Source: Oscillospiraceae bacterium (GTDB lineage: Bacteria > Bacillota_A > Clostridia > Oscillospirales > WRJC01). From it: a DNA stretch of 35,177 bases. Of the stretch, positions 8,049 through 16,072 are shown in pieces. Position 1 is the first letter of the stretch, and every line of letters begins with the position of its first letter. The stretch lies in assembly GCA_009785015.1 (NCBI GenBank), contig WQXD01000006.1:1-35177 (forward strand), written 5' to 3'. The translations under genes and the position numbers were made by a program. The notes below the pieces were generated by a model. That model made no database searches. It was not told where the DNA came from and worked only from the letters and a program-made list of their open reading frames with translations.

Positions 8049-8706
8049 CGGGGCGCAGTATTTCGAATTCATTTTTGCGGAATCTGATCAGCCCTTCATT
8101 TCGCAGCTTGCCGAGTTCGTTTGACATCGCGCTCCGCTCGACGCAGAGATACTGCGCCAGTTGTTCCCGGTTGTAGGGGATGGTGAATTTTTTCGCCGTC
8201 CCTTTTTGCGTTTCCAAAAAAGTGAGCAGCTTTTCCCTTGTTGTCCGTTTTGAGAGAATATCGAGTTTTTGGGTCAGCATCAAGTTTTTGCGGGCGATGA
8301 TTTTCAGCATGTTTTCTATGAGTTTCGCGTGGAAAACGCAGGCGGAGCTGCAGGATGTGATTATTTTTTTGTAGTCGATTAAAAGTATCTCCGCGTTTTC
8401 CGCGGCGACGATCGTGACGGGGCTCTGCGTTATTTCCGCGCAGGCGAACGTTTCCCCAAAAAATTCGGAAACCCCGAGTTCGGTTAAGATGGTGGTATTT
8501 CCGTCTATATCTTCTTTTATCACCTGCACGCTGCCCTCCAAAACCAAACCCACAAAATTCACGGCGCTGCCGGAAAACAATATCACGTCTTCTTTTTTAT
8601 ACACATGCACTTTGGCGGAAAGGCAGTTTAAAACATGTTCAAAATCGTTTTGGCCGATGCCGCTCCACAACGGGTTGTTTTTTATTTTTTCGTAAATTTT
8701 TTTCAC
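8020..8706 (-). CDS. Crp/Fnr-family transcriptional regulator (HcpR-like by context)
   Basis: A 228-residue regulator: an N-terminal cyclic-nucleotide-binding-type beta-roll (about 10-120), a long dimerisation helix (about 120-150) and a C-terminal winged HTH whose recognition helix is around VERSAMSNELGKL, near the HcpR/anaerobic Crp type. The FNR N-terminal four-cysteine cluster is absent; scattered cysteines include the pair in TSCSSAC. The start is GTG at 8706, supported by AAAGGA 8 nt upstream. It is divergent from the ferredoxin-hcp operon across an 88-bp control region holding a GTTGT-N4-ACAAC palindrome (8722-8735). By analogy with HcpR it probably responds to nitric oxide or nitrosative stress and controls hcp; the effector is inferred. 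The 3' end overlaps the lipoprotein gene by 29 bp. Confidence 0.9.
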   Translation of the reverse strand: MKKIYEKIKNNPLWSGIGQNDFEHVLNCLSAKVHVYKKEDVILFSGSAVNFVGLVLEGSVQVIKEDIDGNTTILTELGVSEFFGETFACAEITQSPVTIVAAENAEILLIDYKKIITSCSSACVFHAKLIENMLKIIARKNLMLTQKLDILSKRTTREKLLTFLETQKGTAKKFTIPYNREQLAQYLCVERSAMSNELGKLRNEGLIRFRKNEFEILRPVSSNSHTPR

Positions 8707-8721
8707 AATATTTGTCCTTTC

Positions 8722-8735
8722 GTTGTTTTTACAAC
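8722..8735. promoter_or_regulatory. Probable Crp/Fnr operator, GTTGT-N4-ACAAC
   Basis: A perfect 5-bp inverted repeat with a 4-bp spacer lies between the regulator and the ferredoxin gene. Its centre (8728.5) is 41.5 bp upstream of the start predicted from the plus-strand TATAAT at 8758-8763, the classic class II activator position. It also lies just downstream of the predicted start of the minus-strand regulator promoter, where binding would repress. Assignment to the adjacent regulator is inference. Confidence 0.65.
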
Positions 8736-8750
8736 CGAATTATTGTTTTT

Positions 8751-8779
8751 ATTATACTATAATTAAAATAAAAAAGCAA
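8751..8779 (-). promoter_or_regulatory. Promoter of the Crp/Fnr regulator
   Basis: On the minus strand, TTGCTT (8774-8779) and TATAAT (8751-8756) are spaced by 17 bp, giving a start near 8744. The palindrome at 8722-8735 then falls at about +9 to +22, which suggests autorepression. Confidence 0.5.
8758..8763 (+). promoter_or_regulatory. -10 element of the ferredoxin-hcp operon
   Basis: TATAAT with no matching -35 hexamer at the right distance (CCGAAT at 8735-8740). This is what is expected of a promoter that needs an activator, here presumably bound at 8722-8735. A nearby TATACT (8753-8758) with TTTACA at 8728-8733 is an alternative but has a 19-bp spacer. Confidence 0.5.
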
Positions 8780-8794
8780 GAGGAGGCAAAAAAC

Positions 8795-9502
8795 ATGATC
8801 AGAAAAATAATAAAAATCGATGAAGACAAATGCGACGGCTGCGGGCTATGCGAGGCGGCCTGTCACGAGGGGGCCATCGGGATTTTTGACGGGAAGGCGA
8901 AATTGGTGCGCGACGATTACTGCGACGGACTCGGCGATTGTCTGCCCGCGTGCCCGACCGGGGCCATCGCCTTCGAAGAGCGCGAAGCGGCCGGATACGA
9001 CGAAGCGGCCGCGGCTGCCGGAATGGAAAACAAAAAGCCGGAAACTTTGGCTTGCGGGTGCCCCGGCACGCATTCAAAACCGCTCGAACGCGACACTTGC
9101 CCCGAAGACAACAAAAAACAGGCGCCGCCCTTACAAACCCATCTCAACCAATGGCCGGTGCAGATAAAACTCGTGCCGCAAAACGCGCCGTATTTCAAAA
9201 GGGCGAACCTGCTCGTCGCCGCCGACTGCGCCGCTTATGCCTACGGAAATTTCCACGCCGAATTCATGAAAAACAGGATAACGATAATAGGCTGCCCGAA
9301 ATTGGACGAAGGCGATTACTCCGTAAAGCTCACCGCCATATTGAAAGAGAACGATATAAAGTCCGTGACAATCGCCAGAATGGAAGTGCCCTGCTGCGGC
9401 GGCATTGAAAACGCGGCCAAAACCGCTCTTCAAAACTGCGGCAAAATGATACCATGGCAGGTGGTGACTTTCACCACGGACGGGGATATAATGGAGATTT
9501 AA
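8795..9502 (+). CDS. 4Fe-4S ferredoxin-type protein upstream of hcp
   Basis: A 235-residue cytosolic iron-sulfur protein. The N-terminal ferredoxin domain has one complete [4Fe-4S] motif (C13, C16, C19, C23). The second motif reads C43-x5-C49-x3-C53-P and lacks the usual second cysteine, which is L46. A longer C-terminal region carries further cysteines (C87, C89, C102, C145, C167, the C200-C201 pair, C215) that could bind additional metal. Proteins of this layout commonly accompany hcp in anaerobes and are thought to pass electrons to the hybrid cluster protein. ATG 8795 has AGGAGG 8 nt upstream; an in-frame extension to 8723 would run through the promoter and is rejected. It is the first gene of a three-gene operon with 2-bp gaps. 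Confidence 0.9.
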   Translation: MIRKIIKIDEDKCDGCGLCEAACHEGAIGIFDGKAKLVRDDYCDGLGDCLPACPTGAIAFEEREAAGYDEAAAAAGMENKKPETLACGCPGTHSKPLERDTCPEDNKKQAPPLQTHLNQWPVQIKLVPQNAPYFKRANLLVAADCAAYAYGNFHAEFMKNRITIIGCPKLDEGDYSVKLTAILKENDIKSVTIARMEVPCCGGIENAAKTALQNCGKMIPWQVVTFTTDGDIMEI

Positions 9503-9504
9503 CA

Positions 9505-9762
9505 ATGAAAAACGGTTGCCCGGGCGCGGCGGCTCTTAAAGGCGCGCAAAAATTGAAAATAAAAATCTGCCCTGAATGCGGCGGGGAAATCGAAATTTTT
9601 TCGAAGGACGTCTGCGGGGAGTGCAAATGCGGCTTTGTCGCCTACAACGATTCACAGAACTGCATTCAGTGGTGCGCCTATGCGAAAGAATGCGTCGGCG
9701 ACGAAATCTACGAAAAATTTACCAAAAAAAATGAGCCGGAAAACGGCGAAAAGGAGAAATAA
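9505..9762 (+). CDS. Small Cys-rich protein between ferredoxin and hcp
   Basis: An 85-residue protein that I cannot assign to a characterised family. It has nine cysteines: C5; C22-x2-C25 and C37-x2-C40-x-C42, which resemble a zinc ribbon (CPEC ... CGECKC); and a second cluster C53-x3-C57-x5-C63 in the segment CIQWCAYAKECVG. The C-terminal tail is charged. ATG 9505 is used because GGAGAT lies 6 nt upstream and the gene then starts 2 bp after the ferredoxin stop; the longer frame from 9454 overlaps the ferredoxin. The hcp start follows 2 bp after its own stop, so the three proteins are almost certainly co-translated. A metal-binding accessory or electron-transfer role for Hcp is inferred from context only. 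Confidence 0.8.
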   Translation: MKNGCPGAAALKGAQKLKIKICPECGGEIEIFSKDVCGECKCGFVAYNDSQNCIQWCAYAKECVGDEIYEKFTKKNEPENGEKEK

Positions 9763-9764
9763 TT

Positions 9765-11342
9765 ATGTTTTGTTTCCAATGCGAACAGACCGCGAAAGGA
9801 AGCGGCTGCACGGCAGGGGGCGTTTGCGGCAAAAAAGCGGAAACCGCCGAGCTGCAGGACGCGCTCACAGGGGAACTCATAGGACTTGCGCGGGCTGCAA
9901 ACGGCAGAACGCCCGGCAAAAGCGCCTACAGGGCTTTGACAGAAGGATTGTTTGCCACTGTGACCAATGTGAGCTTTGACTCCGAGGCGCTCAGGCGCCA
10001 AATCGAAACCGTCAAAGAAGAAAAAGCAAAACTCATACCGCAATGCGGCGGCTGCGATTCCGCCTGTTCGAAAAACGACAGCTATGATATGGCGCGGTTA
10101 TGGGAAGATGACGAGGATATACGCTCCCTGAAATCGCTTTTGCTGTTCGGGATGCGCGGGATGGCGGCCTATGCCCATCACGCTTGCATACTCGGCAGAA
10201 CCGACGCGTCGGTCGACGATTTTTTCTATAAAGGACTGCAAGCGGTCGGCGAACAAAAAACCGCCGGCGAACTGCTCGCGCTTGTCATGGAGCTCGGAAG
10301 CGTGAATTTGAAATGCATGGAGCTGCTCGACGGCGCCAATACGGGCGCATACGGGAATCCCGCGCCCGCGTCCGTGAGCCTAAATATCGAGCCCGGCCCC
10401 TTTATCGTCATTTCCGGCCACGATTTGCGCGATCTCCAGCTTCTTCTCGAGCAAACGCAAAACAAAGGCGTCAATATTTACACGCACGGCGAAATGCTGC
10501 CGGCCCACGGCTACCCGGAACTGAAAAAATATCCGCACCTCAAAGGCAATTTCGGCACTGCGTGGCAGAACCAGCAAACCGAATTTGAAAACATCCCGGC
10601 CCCCGTTTTGTTTACGACGAACTGCATAATGCCGCCAAAACCGTCATATGCCGACCGGGTATTCACCGCTTCGGTGGTCTCATATCCCAAAATGGCTCAT
10701 ATCGGCGAAGAAAAAGATTTCACGCCGCTGATAGAAAAGGCGAGGGAACTCGGCGGCTACGGCGAGATGCGCAAAATGACCGGAATCAACGGCGGCAATA
10801 CGCTGACTACGGGTTTTGCCAGAGACGCGGTGCTGTCCGCGGCTGATACAGTCGTCGAAGCGGTAAAAACCGGGGCGATAAAACACTTCTTTCTTGTGGG
10901 CGGCTGCGACGGGATGAAACCTGGCAGAAACTATTACACGGAGTTTGTGAAACAATCGCCGAAAGACACCGTGATACTCACCCTCGCCTGCGGAAAATAC
11001 CGTTTTAACGATCTCGATATCGGCGAGGCGGCCGGGCTGCCCCGCATTATGGACATGGGACAATGCAACGACGCATACAGCGCGATCAAAGTCGCCTCGG
11101 CTTTAGCGGAAGCTTTCAAGTGTTCGGTCAATGAACTGCCTTTGACGCTGGTGCTCTCGTGGTACGAGCAAAAGGCCGTGTGTATTTTACTGACCCTGCT
11201 CTCGCTCGGCATCAAAAACATCTACATCGGGCCGAGCCTGCCCGCCTTTATATCCCCCGCCGTTTTAAATATACTCGTGGAAAAATTCAACCTCACGCCG
11301 ATTTCCACCCCCGAAGCCGATCTCAAAAAAATACTGGGATAA
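9765..11342 (+). CDS. hcp: Hybrid cluster protein (hydroxylamine reductase)
   Basis: A 525-residue hybrid cluster protein, a cytosolic anaerobic enzyme that reduces nitric oxide or hydroxylamine and is implicated in nitrosative-stress defence and S-nitrosylation. The N-terminal cluster cysteines C3, C6, C15 and C21 have the C-x2-C-x8-C-x5-C spacing of the Desulfovibrio-type protein. Hybrid-cluster ligand motifs follow in order: the His and Glu of YTHGEMLPAHGYPELKKY, the Cys of TTNCIMPP, the Cys of GGCDGMKPGRNYYTEF and the Cys of LACGKYRF. AAGGAG lies about 8 nt before ATG 9765. It is the last gene of the ferredoxin operon and ends 5 bp from the opposing trpA stop, with no terminator in the gap. 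Regulation is probably by the adjacent Crp/Fnr protein. Confidence 0.96.
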   Translation: MFCFQCEQTAKGSGCTAGGVCGKKAETAELQDALTGELIGLARAANGRTPGKSAYRALTEGLFATVTNVSFDSEALRRQIETVKEEKAKLIPQCGGCDSACSKNDSYDMARLWEDDEDIRSLKSLLLFGMRGMAAYAHHACILGRTDASVDDFFYKGLQAVGEQKTAGELLALVMELGSVNLKCMELLDGANTGAYGNPAPASVSLNIEPGPFIVISGHDLRDLQLLLEQTQNKGVNIYTHGEMLPAHGYPELKKYPHLKGNFGTAWQNQQTEFENIPAPVLFTTNCIMPPKPSYADRVFTASVVSYPKMAHIGEEKDFTPLIEKARELGGYGEMRKMTGINGGNTLTTGFARDAVLSAADTVVEAVKTGAIKHFFLVGGCDGMKPGRNYYTEFVKQSPKDTVILTLACGKYRFNDLDIGEAAGLPRIMDMGQCNDAYSAIKVASALAEAFKCSVNELPLTLVLSWYEQKAVCILLTLLSLGIKNIYIGPSLPAFISPAVLNILVEKFNLTPISTPEADLKKILG

Positions 11343-11347
11343 CTATA

Positions 11348-12115
11348 TCACAAAACTTTTTTCATTTCTCTTATATATTCATACAGCGCCTGTTTCGCGT
11401 TTTCGCCGTACTGCCCGATGATACTCACAATCGCACTCCCGACGATCACGCCGTCGGCGGCCTCGGAATAATGTTTTGCCTGCTCGGGCGTCGAAATGCC
11501 GAACCCGACGGCGATTGGAACATCTGTATGCTTTCTTATTTCGCCTGCAACCGCAGTGATATCCGCCGCGATTTCACTGCGGATCCCCGTGACGCCCATA
11601 GATGAAACGAGATAGATAAACCCTTCGGCACTTTCGGCGATTTTGGCTATACGCTTTTGTGAAGTGGGAGCTATGAGCGTGACTATCTCGATTCCATGCT
11701 TTACGGATATTGTTTTCGCTTCCCCGCATTCCTCAAAGGGCAAATCGGGTATTATCGCGCCGCATATCCCGATTTTCGCGCATTCGGCGAAAAACCGGTC
11801 ATATCCGTACACAAACACGGGATTCAGGTAGGTCATAAAAACCATCGGGACCCGCATTTTATCCTTTATCGACGCGACCATGTCAAAAACGCCGTCAAGC
11901 CTTGCTCCCGCCGCAAGGGCGCGCACGCTTGCCGATTGTATCGCTTCGCCCTCGGCTATCGGGTCGGAGAACGGAATGCCGATTTCAATCATGTCGGCTC
12001 CGGCTTTTTGCGCGGCGAGTATATAATTTGCCGAAGCTGCGAGATTCGGGTCGCCCGCCATGAGATAGGCGATAAACGCCTTTTTATTTAAAAACGCCTG
12101 TTTGATTTTATTCAT
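11348..12115 (-). CDS. trpA: Tryptophan synthase alpha chain
   Basis: A 255-residue TIM-barrel protein that splits indole-3-glycerol phosphate into indole and glyceraldehyde 3-phosphate, feeding indole to TrpB. The catalytic Glu and Asp lie in [16 protein letters not shown]; the phosphate-binding motifs VGFGIS and VIVGSAIV are near the C-terminus. ATG 12115 is chosen because it gives the normal length and N-terminus. The start overlaps the trpB stop by 8 bp, implying translational coupling and a 1:1 complex. The longer reading frame back to 12310 lies inside trpB and is not used. It is the last gene of the T-box-controlled trp operon. Confidence 0.95.
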   Translation of the reverse strand: MNKIKQAFLNKKAFIAYLMAGDPNLAASANYILAAQKAGADMIEIGIPFSDPIAEGEAIQSASVRALAAGARLDGVFDMVASIKDKMRVPMVFMTYLNPVFVYGYDRFFAECAKIGICGAIIPDLPFEECGEAKTISVKHGIEIVTLIAPTSQKRIAKIAESAEGFIYLVSSMGVTGIRSEIAADITAVAGEIRKHTDVPIAVGFGISTPEQAKHYSEAADGVIVGSAIVSIIGQYGENAKQALYEYIREMKKVL

Positions 12116-13301
12116 ATATATCTTCCCCCCTGTATCTGGCGATAGCCGCCGCGTCTTTATCACCGCGCCCCGAAAGGCAGATGACGATAATCTTACTGCT
12201 GCCCATTTCTTTTGCCAATGTCGCCGCGCGCGCTGCGGCATGGGCGGATTCGATTGCCGGGATAATTCCTTCCGTACGCGACAGCCGCTCAAAAGCGTCC
12301 ACGGCTTCATCGTCGGTCACCGGCACATATTCGGCGCGGCCGGATTGATACAGCCACGCGTGTTCCGGTCCGACGCCGGGGTAGTCGAGCCCCGCGGATA
12401 TCGAATAAACCGGCGCGATCTGCCCGAACTCATCCTGACAGAAGATCGATTTCATTCCGTGGAAAACGCCGGTTGAGCCGCAGGTTATCGTTGCGGCGTG
12501 CAAATTTGTGCCAAGGCCTCTGCCCGCCGCCTCGCAGCCCACCAAACGCACTCCGGCGTCGGGTATGAAATCATAAAACGCGCCGATGGCGTTCGACCCG
12601 CCGCCCACGCAAGCGACGACCGCGTCGGGCAGGCGGTTTTCGGCTTTGAGGATCTGCGCTTTTATCTCCCTGCCGATCACGCTCTGAAAATTTCTGACCA
12701 TTGCGGGAAAAGGGTGGGGGCCCATGACCGAGCCGAGCACGTAATGCGTGTCCGACACTCTTTTGCTCCACTCCCGCATGGTTTCGTTTACCGCGTCTTT
12801 GAGCGTCATGGTGCCGGAAGTGACGGGGTGGACCCTCGCCCCCAGCAGCCGCATCCGGTAAACATTGAGCGCCTGACGCATGGTGTCTTCTTTTCCCATG
12901 AAGACCTCGCATTCCAGCCCCAGCAAAGCGGCGGCGGTAGCCGCGGCGACGCCGTGCTGGCCCGCGCCCGTTTCGGCGATTATGCGGGTTTTGCCCATTT
13001 TTTTCGCGAGCAGGACTTGCCCGAGAACATTGTTTATTTTGTGCGAACCGGTGTGGTTCAAATCCTCCCGTTTCAGATAGATTTTTGCCCCGCCGATCTG
13101 CTTTGTCAGATTTTCGGCGTGATACAGAAGCGAAGGCCGCCCGGCGTATTCGGACAAAAGCCTGTTTAACTCGGCCCTGAAAGCTGTATCATCCATGTAA
13201 AAATTATACGCTTCTTCCAGTTCGTGCAATGCGTTCATCAGCGTTTCGGGTATATACTGTCCGCCGAACCCGCCGAATCTTCCGTTGTTATTGTCGATCA
13301 C
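12108..13301 (-). CDS. trpB: Tryptophan synthase beta chain
   Basis: A 397-residue PLP enzyme that condenses indole with serine to make tryptophan. It shows [15 protein letters not shown] at the N-terminus, the PLP lysine in [10 protein letters not shown], the catalytic Glu in [10 protein letters not shown] and the phosphate loop GGGSNAIG. The start is taken as GTG 13301: GGGAGGG (13312-13318) lies about 9-10 nt upstream and the resulting length is typical. The in-frame ATG further upstream (13352) lies inside trpF and has no Shine-Dalgarno site. With this start it overlaps trpF by 14 bp and trpA by 8 bp. It forms the alpha2-beta2 complex with TrpA. Confidence 0.95.
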   Translation of the reverse strand: MIDNNNGRFGGFGGQYIPETLMNALHELEEAYNFYMDDTAFRAELNRLLSEYAGRPSLLYHAENLTKQIGGAKIYLKREDLNHTGSHKINNVLGQVLLAKKMGKTRIIAETGAGQHGVAAATAAALLGLECEVFMGKEDTMRQALNVYRMRLLGARVHPVTSGTMTLKDAVNETMREWSKRVSDTHYVLGSVMGPHPFPAMVRNFQSVIGREIKAQILKAENRLPDAVVACVGGGSNAIGAFYDFIPDAGVRLVGCEAAGRGLGTNLHAATITCGSTGVFHGMKSIFCQDEFGQIAPVYSISAGLDYPGVGPEHAWLYQSGRAEYVPVTDDEAVDAFERLSRTEGIIPAIESAHAAARAATLAKEMGSSKIIVICLSGRGDKDAAAIARYRGEDIYE

Positions 13302-13959
13302 TTTTTTGTTCCCTCCCAATTTTTTCAAATAACAGTTTGACTTTTTTTTCATCTTTGACGCCCGGGGCTTTTTCCACACCGGTCATCAAATCGATGATTT
13401 GCGCCTTTGTCTTTTGTATGATATCCGCCGCGTTTTCGGGGTTTATCCCTCCGGCAATAATAACCGGGCAGTTTACGGCGTTTTTTAGCGTTACAAACAT
13501 ATCGGTATCCGCAATTCCGCCGGCGGCGGCGTTTTCGGGAGTGCGCGGGTCAAAGAGCAGGGCGTAAACGCCGGCTTTGCAGAAATCTGCCGCCGCTTTT
13601 TTTAAATCGGGCGTATTTGGAAAAACAGCTTTGATGATCTTTACTCCGATTTTTTTTAATTTTTCGGCCAAAAACGCGGTATCTCCGAGAGATTCGCCGC
13701 CGTGCAGCTGGATATAACCGGGCTTTATTTCCGTGGCCAATTTGATTATTTTATCCCTCGGCCCCCCCGCTACCACGCAGGTTTCTGCCGGACATAAAAC
13801 ATTTGCCGCGAGTTTCTTCGCTTCCTGCATAGCCAGATTCCACGGGAGACGCGGGTAACCGACCACAAACCCGATTATATCGGCCCCGTGACAAATGCAC
13901 GTCTTTACGTCTTCTTCGTTTGTGAGCCCGCATATTTTCACTTTTACCGTTTTGCTCAA
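13288..13959 (-). CDS. trpF: Phosphoribosylanthranilate isomerase
   Basis: A 223-residue TIM-barrel enzyme catalysing the Amadori rearrangement of phosphoribosylanthranilate to CdRP. The signature [11 protein letters not shown] carries the catalytic Cys near the N-terminus, and LLFDPRTPE holds the catalytic Asp region. The usual IDVSSGVE near the end is IDLMTGVE here, a mild deviation. The start appears to be TTG at 13959, with AAGGG 9 nt upstream at 13969-13973; a GTG at 13944 would give a protein beginning just before KICGLT and is the alternative. The gap to trpC is 3 bp. It is a separate gene rather than the TrpCF fusion found in enterics. Confidence 0.93.
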   Translation of the reverse strand: MSKTVKVKICGLTNEEDVKTCICHGADIIGFVVGYPRLPWNLAMQEAKKLAANVLCPAETCVVAGGPRDKIIKLATEIKPGYIQLHGGESLGDTAFLAEKLKKIGVKIIKAVFPNTPDLKKAAADFCKAGVYALLFDPRTPENAAAGGIADTDMFVTLKNAVNCPVIIAGGINPENAADIIQKTKAQIIDLMTGVEKAPGVKDEKKVKLLFEKIGREQKSDRQ

Positions 13960-13962
13960 AAT

Positions 13963-14682
13963 TTATTTCCCTTCTTTGATTTTGACGCGCAGCGATTTAT
14001 ACATTTCGCCCATATCCCGCGCTTTCCATAACGCGGTTCCGACAAGAAGCGCATTCGCGCCGGCAGACGCCGCTTCTTTCGCGCCGCCGGGCGACAAAAT
14101 ACCGCTTTCGCTGATCAGCAGCGCGCCGTCGTGCACACCCGGGGCGAGCGAGGCCGTATGCGAGGGGCCTCCGCTGTCGCGTTCGAGAGTTATGATATTG
14201 CGGTTGTTTATGCCCGTCAGCCGCGCCCCCAATTTTTTTGCAAGTTCCATTTCTTTTGCCGTGCAGACTTCCACAAAAGGCTCCAAACCCGTTTTCAGCG
14301 CCGTTTCATAGAGCATGCATAAGTTTTTTTCGTCCGTCACGGCGCAAATCAACAAGACGGCCGCCGCCCCCAAATCCTTTGTTTCGGAAATCTGATCCGC
14401 ATTTGTTATGAAGTCCTTACGCAAAACCGGAGCGTTTGTGCCCTTTGCAATATCAATTAACAGCTGACCGCCGCCGCCGAAGCGGCTTTTTTCGGTGACG
14501 ACCGAGAGCGCCGGGGCTCCGCAGAAATCAACGAGATATCGCGCCGTTTTTACGGGGTCGCGTCCCCGCAGCAAATCGCCCTCTTTCGGCGACTTGCACT
14601 TTATATCGGGTATGACCGCGACAAATCCGGATTTGTTTTCCGACATGACGGCCTCTGCGAACCGGCTAACCGGGGGATTCAC
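13963..14682 (-). CDS. trpC: Indole-3-glycerol phosphate synthase
   Basis: A 239-residue TIM-barrel enzyme that decarboxylates and closes CdRP to indole-3-glycerol phosphate. Family motifs seen are IPDIKCKSPKEGDLL (catalytic Lys, normally in IAEIKxxSPSKG), VLRKDFI (second catalytic Lys), PFVEVCT (Glu), GINNRN and SESGI. The start is GTG 14682, which overlaps the trpD stop in a 4-bp GTGA junction and is preceded by GGGAGGG, so translation is coupled. The protein is somewhat short at the N-terminus, lacking most of the first helix seen in typical 250-260-residue TrpC proteins. The aspartate in IPDIK in place of the usual Glu of IAEIK is a small departure. Confidence 0.93.
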   Translation of the reverse strand: MNPPVSRFAEAVMSENKSGFVAVIPDIKCKSPKEGDLLRGRDPVKTARYLVDFCGAPALSVVTEKSRFGGGGQLLIDIAKGTNAPVLRKDFITNADQISETKDLGAAAVLLICAVTDEKNLCMLYETALKTGLEPFVEVCTAKEMELAKKLGARLTGINNRNIITLERDSGGPSHTASLAPGVHDGALLISESGILSPGGAKEAASAGANALLVGTALWKARDMGEMYKSLRVKIKEGK

Positions 14683-15710
14683 GAGACCCTCCCGAAATCA
14701 TTGGACATTTCTCTCAGTTCCCGCAGTTTGCCGGAAGCCTTGCCGCTGTCGATCAGTTCTCCGGCATAGGCGATGCCGGATTTGAAATTTCCGGCTTTGC
14801 CGCCGACGATGAGCGCGCCTGCGGCGTTTAATACAATTGCGTCGCGTTTCGCCCCTTTTATTTTTCCCGAAAAGACGCCGTTTATCGTTTCGGCGTTTTC
14901 GGTGGGCGTTCCGGTTTTTATATCTGCAAGAGTGCATCTGTCAAGCCCGAAATCCTCCGGCGCTATTTCCGCCGTATTCACTTCGCCGTTTTTCAAGTGG
15001 TTGATCCGCGTTTTCCCGAGCAGCGAAATTTCATCGAGGCCGTCGAGCCCGTGGACGAACATGGCGTTCGTGTATCCCAATTCTTTTGCCACATACGTGA
15101 CAATATCGAGCAAATCCGGCTTGTACACCCCGAGAAGGTGCTTTGGCGCAAATGCGGGATTTATCAGCGGCCCGATAATCGAATAAAATATGGTTTTTAT
15201 GCCCAGGTCCTGTTCCGGCGGCAGCACTTTGCCCATGACCGGATGAAACAGCGGCGCGTAGAGAAAAGCTATGCCGATTTGCTCAATCATTTTTTCAGCT
15301 TCGCGCGGCTGTAAACTTATATTCACACCCAAGGCTTCGAGCACGTCGGCGCTGCCCGAAAGGCTGGCAATGGAACGGCTGCCGTGTTTCGCGACGGGAA
15401 TACCCGCCGCCGCGGCGACTATCGCGGTCGCCGTTGAAATATTGAAAGTGGAAAGCCCGCCGCCCGTGCCGCAGGTATCCATCAATTCAACTGAGACATT
15501 CGGTCTCAAGGGCACGCAGTTGTCGCGCATGGCCTTTGCTATATACGCGGTTTCTTTGAGTGAGGCGCCTTTCATAAGCAGGGCCACCTGAAAGCCCGCG
15601 ATTTGGACGTCGCTGACATAGTCATTTTTTATCGCGGAGATCAATTCCGATATTTCAGCTTCGGATAGCTCCTGTTTTGCCGTGATTTTCCCCATGATTT
15701 CTTTGTACAT
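14679..15710 (-). CDS. trpD: Anthranilate phosphoribosyltransferase
   Basis: A 343-residue enzyme that transfers the phosphoribosyl group of PRPP to anthranilate, the second committed step of tryptophan synthesis. It shows the helical N-terminal domain, the PRPP loop DTCGTGGGLSTFNIST and the KHGSRSIASLSGSADVLEALG segment, where relatives usually have KHGNR. The ATG at 15710 has AAGGAG about 10 nt upstream. It is the first structural gene after the T-box leader. No trpE or trpG lies upstream or fused; this protein is the short form without the glutaminase domain, so anthranilate must come from genes elsewhere or from outside the cell. It overlaps trpC by 4 bp. Confidence 0.96.
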   Translation of the reverse strand: MYKEIMGKITAKQELSEAEISELISAIKNDYVSDVQIAGFQVALLMKGASLKETAYIAKAMRDNCVPLRPNVSVELMDTCGTGGGLSTFNISTATAIVAAAAGIPVAKHGSRSIASLSGSADVLEALGVNISLQPREAEKMIEQIGIAFLYAPLFHPVMGKVLPPEQDLGIKTIFYSIIGPLINPAFAPKHLLGVYKPDLLDIVTYVAKELGYTNAMFVHGLDGLDEISLLGKTRINHLKNGEVNTAEIAPEDFGLDRCTLADIKTGTPTENAETINGVFSGKIKGAKRDAIVLNAAGALIVGGKAGNFKSGIAYAGELIDSGKASGKLRELREMSNDFGRVS

Positions 15711-15765
15711 GTTTTTTTCTCCTTTTTGTAAAATTAAAATAAAAAATTAAACATACCGCGAAAAC

Positions 15766-15805
15766 AAAAAAAGGCCCTTGACAAAGTCGTAAAACTTTAT
15801 CAAGG
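15766..15805 (-). terminator. T-box leader terminator
   Basis: On the minus strand a 12-bp stem with one G-U pair (15794-15805 with 15776-15787) and a 6-nt loop is followed by GGCC and seven T residues (15766-15772). Its 5' arm contains the CCTTG (15801-15805) that is also the 3' arm of the antiterminator, so the two folds exclude each other. Confidence 0.92.
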
Positions 15806-16066
15806 ACGAATAAAAATTCGCGGTGCCACCTTGATTTACGGGCAAAAAGCCCGTACTCTCTGCAGGATACCAACATATCCCTCGCAACTAAACGTATGCG
15901 TCACGTCATGGAATACTCGGCAAAAAACCCGCCTTTGACCATGCCCTCGGCAGTCCATTTAACAGCCTGCATTTCCGCCCGGCTCTCAGCTCCCCGGACT
16001 CTCTGTAGTGCGCATACACTGTTTTTATCTCTGCCTCTTCGGTTTGAAAATATGAAATTTTAGATG
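15766..16066 (-). ncRNA. T-box riboswitch, tryptophan-specific, controlling trpDCFBA
   Basis: This fills the 427-bp non-coding stretch upstream of trpD. Read on the minus strand, stem I closes with GGCAG/CTGCC (16031-16035 with 15949-15953). A specifier loop follows whose 3' side is AAATGGA, with the codon UGG (Trp) at 15955-15957 followed by A, then AACAG/CTGTT. AGAGAG and a GC-rich distal arm lie above. Stem III is TACGGGC/GCCCGTA (15837-15855). The T-box AAGGTGGCACCGCG is at 15819-15832. The antiterminator is CAAGG, bulge UGGCACC, GCGAA/UUCGU, CCUUG; the alternative is the terminator. UGGC in the bulge can pair with GCCA-3', fitting the G73 discriminator of bacterial tRNA-Trp. Uncharged tRNA-Trp should turn the operon on. 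Confidence 0.95.
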
Positions 16067-16072
16067 TTGGAT

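Noticed and set aside
8723..8794. 24-codon upstream extension of the ferredoxin gene
   Set aside because: It would translate the operator and promoter; ATG 8795 has a perfect AGGAGG and begins with the ferredoxin fold.
11343..11347. Terminator expected between convergent hcp and trpA
   Set aside because: Only 5 bp separate the stops and no convincing hairpin with a T-run is visible around them.
12116..12310. 65-codon upstream extension of trpA
   Set aside because: It lies inside trpB and is unlike TrpA; ATG 12115 gives the standard N-terminus and length.
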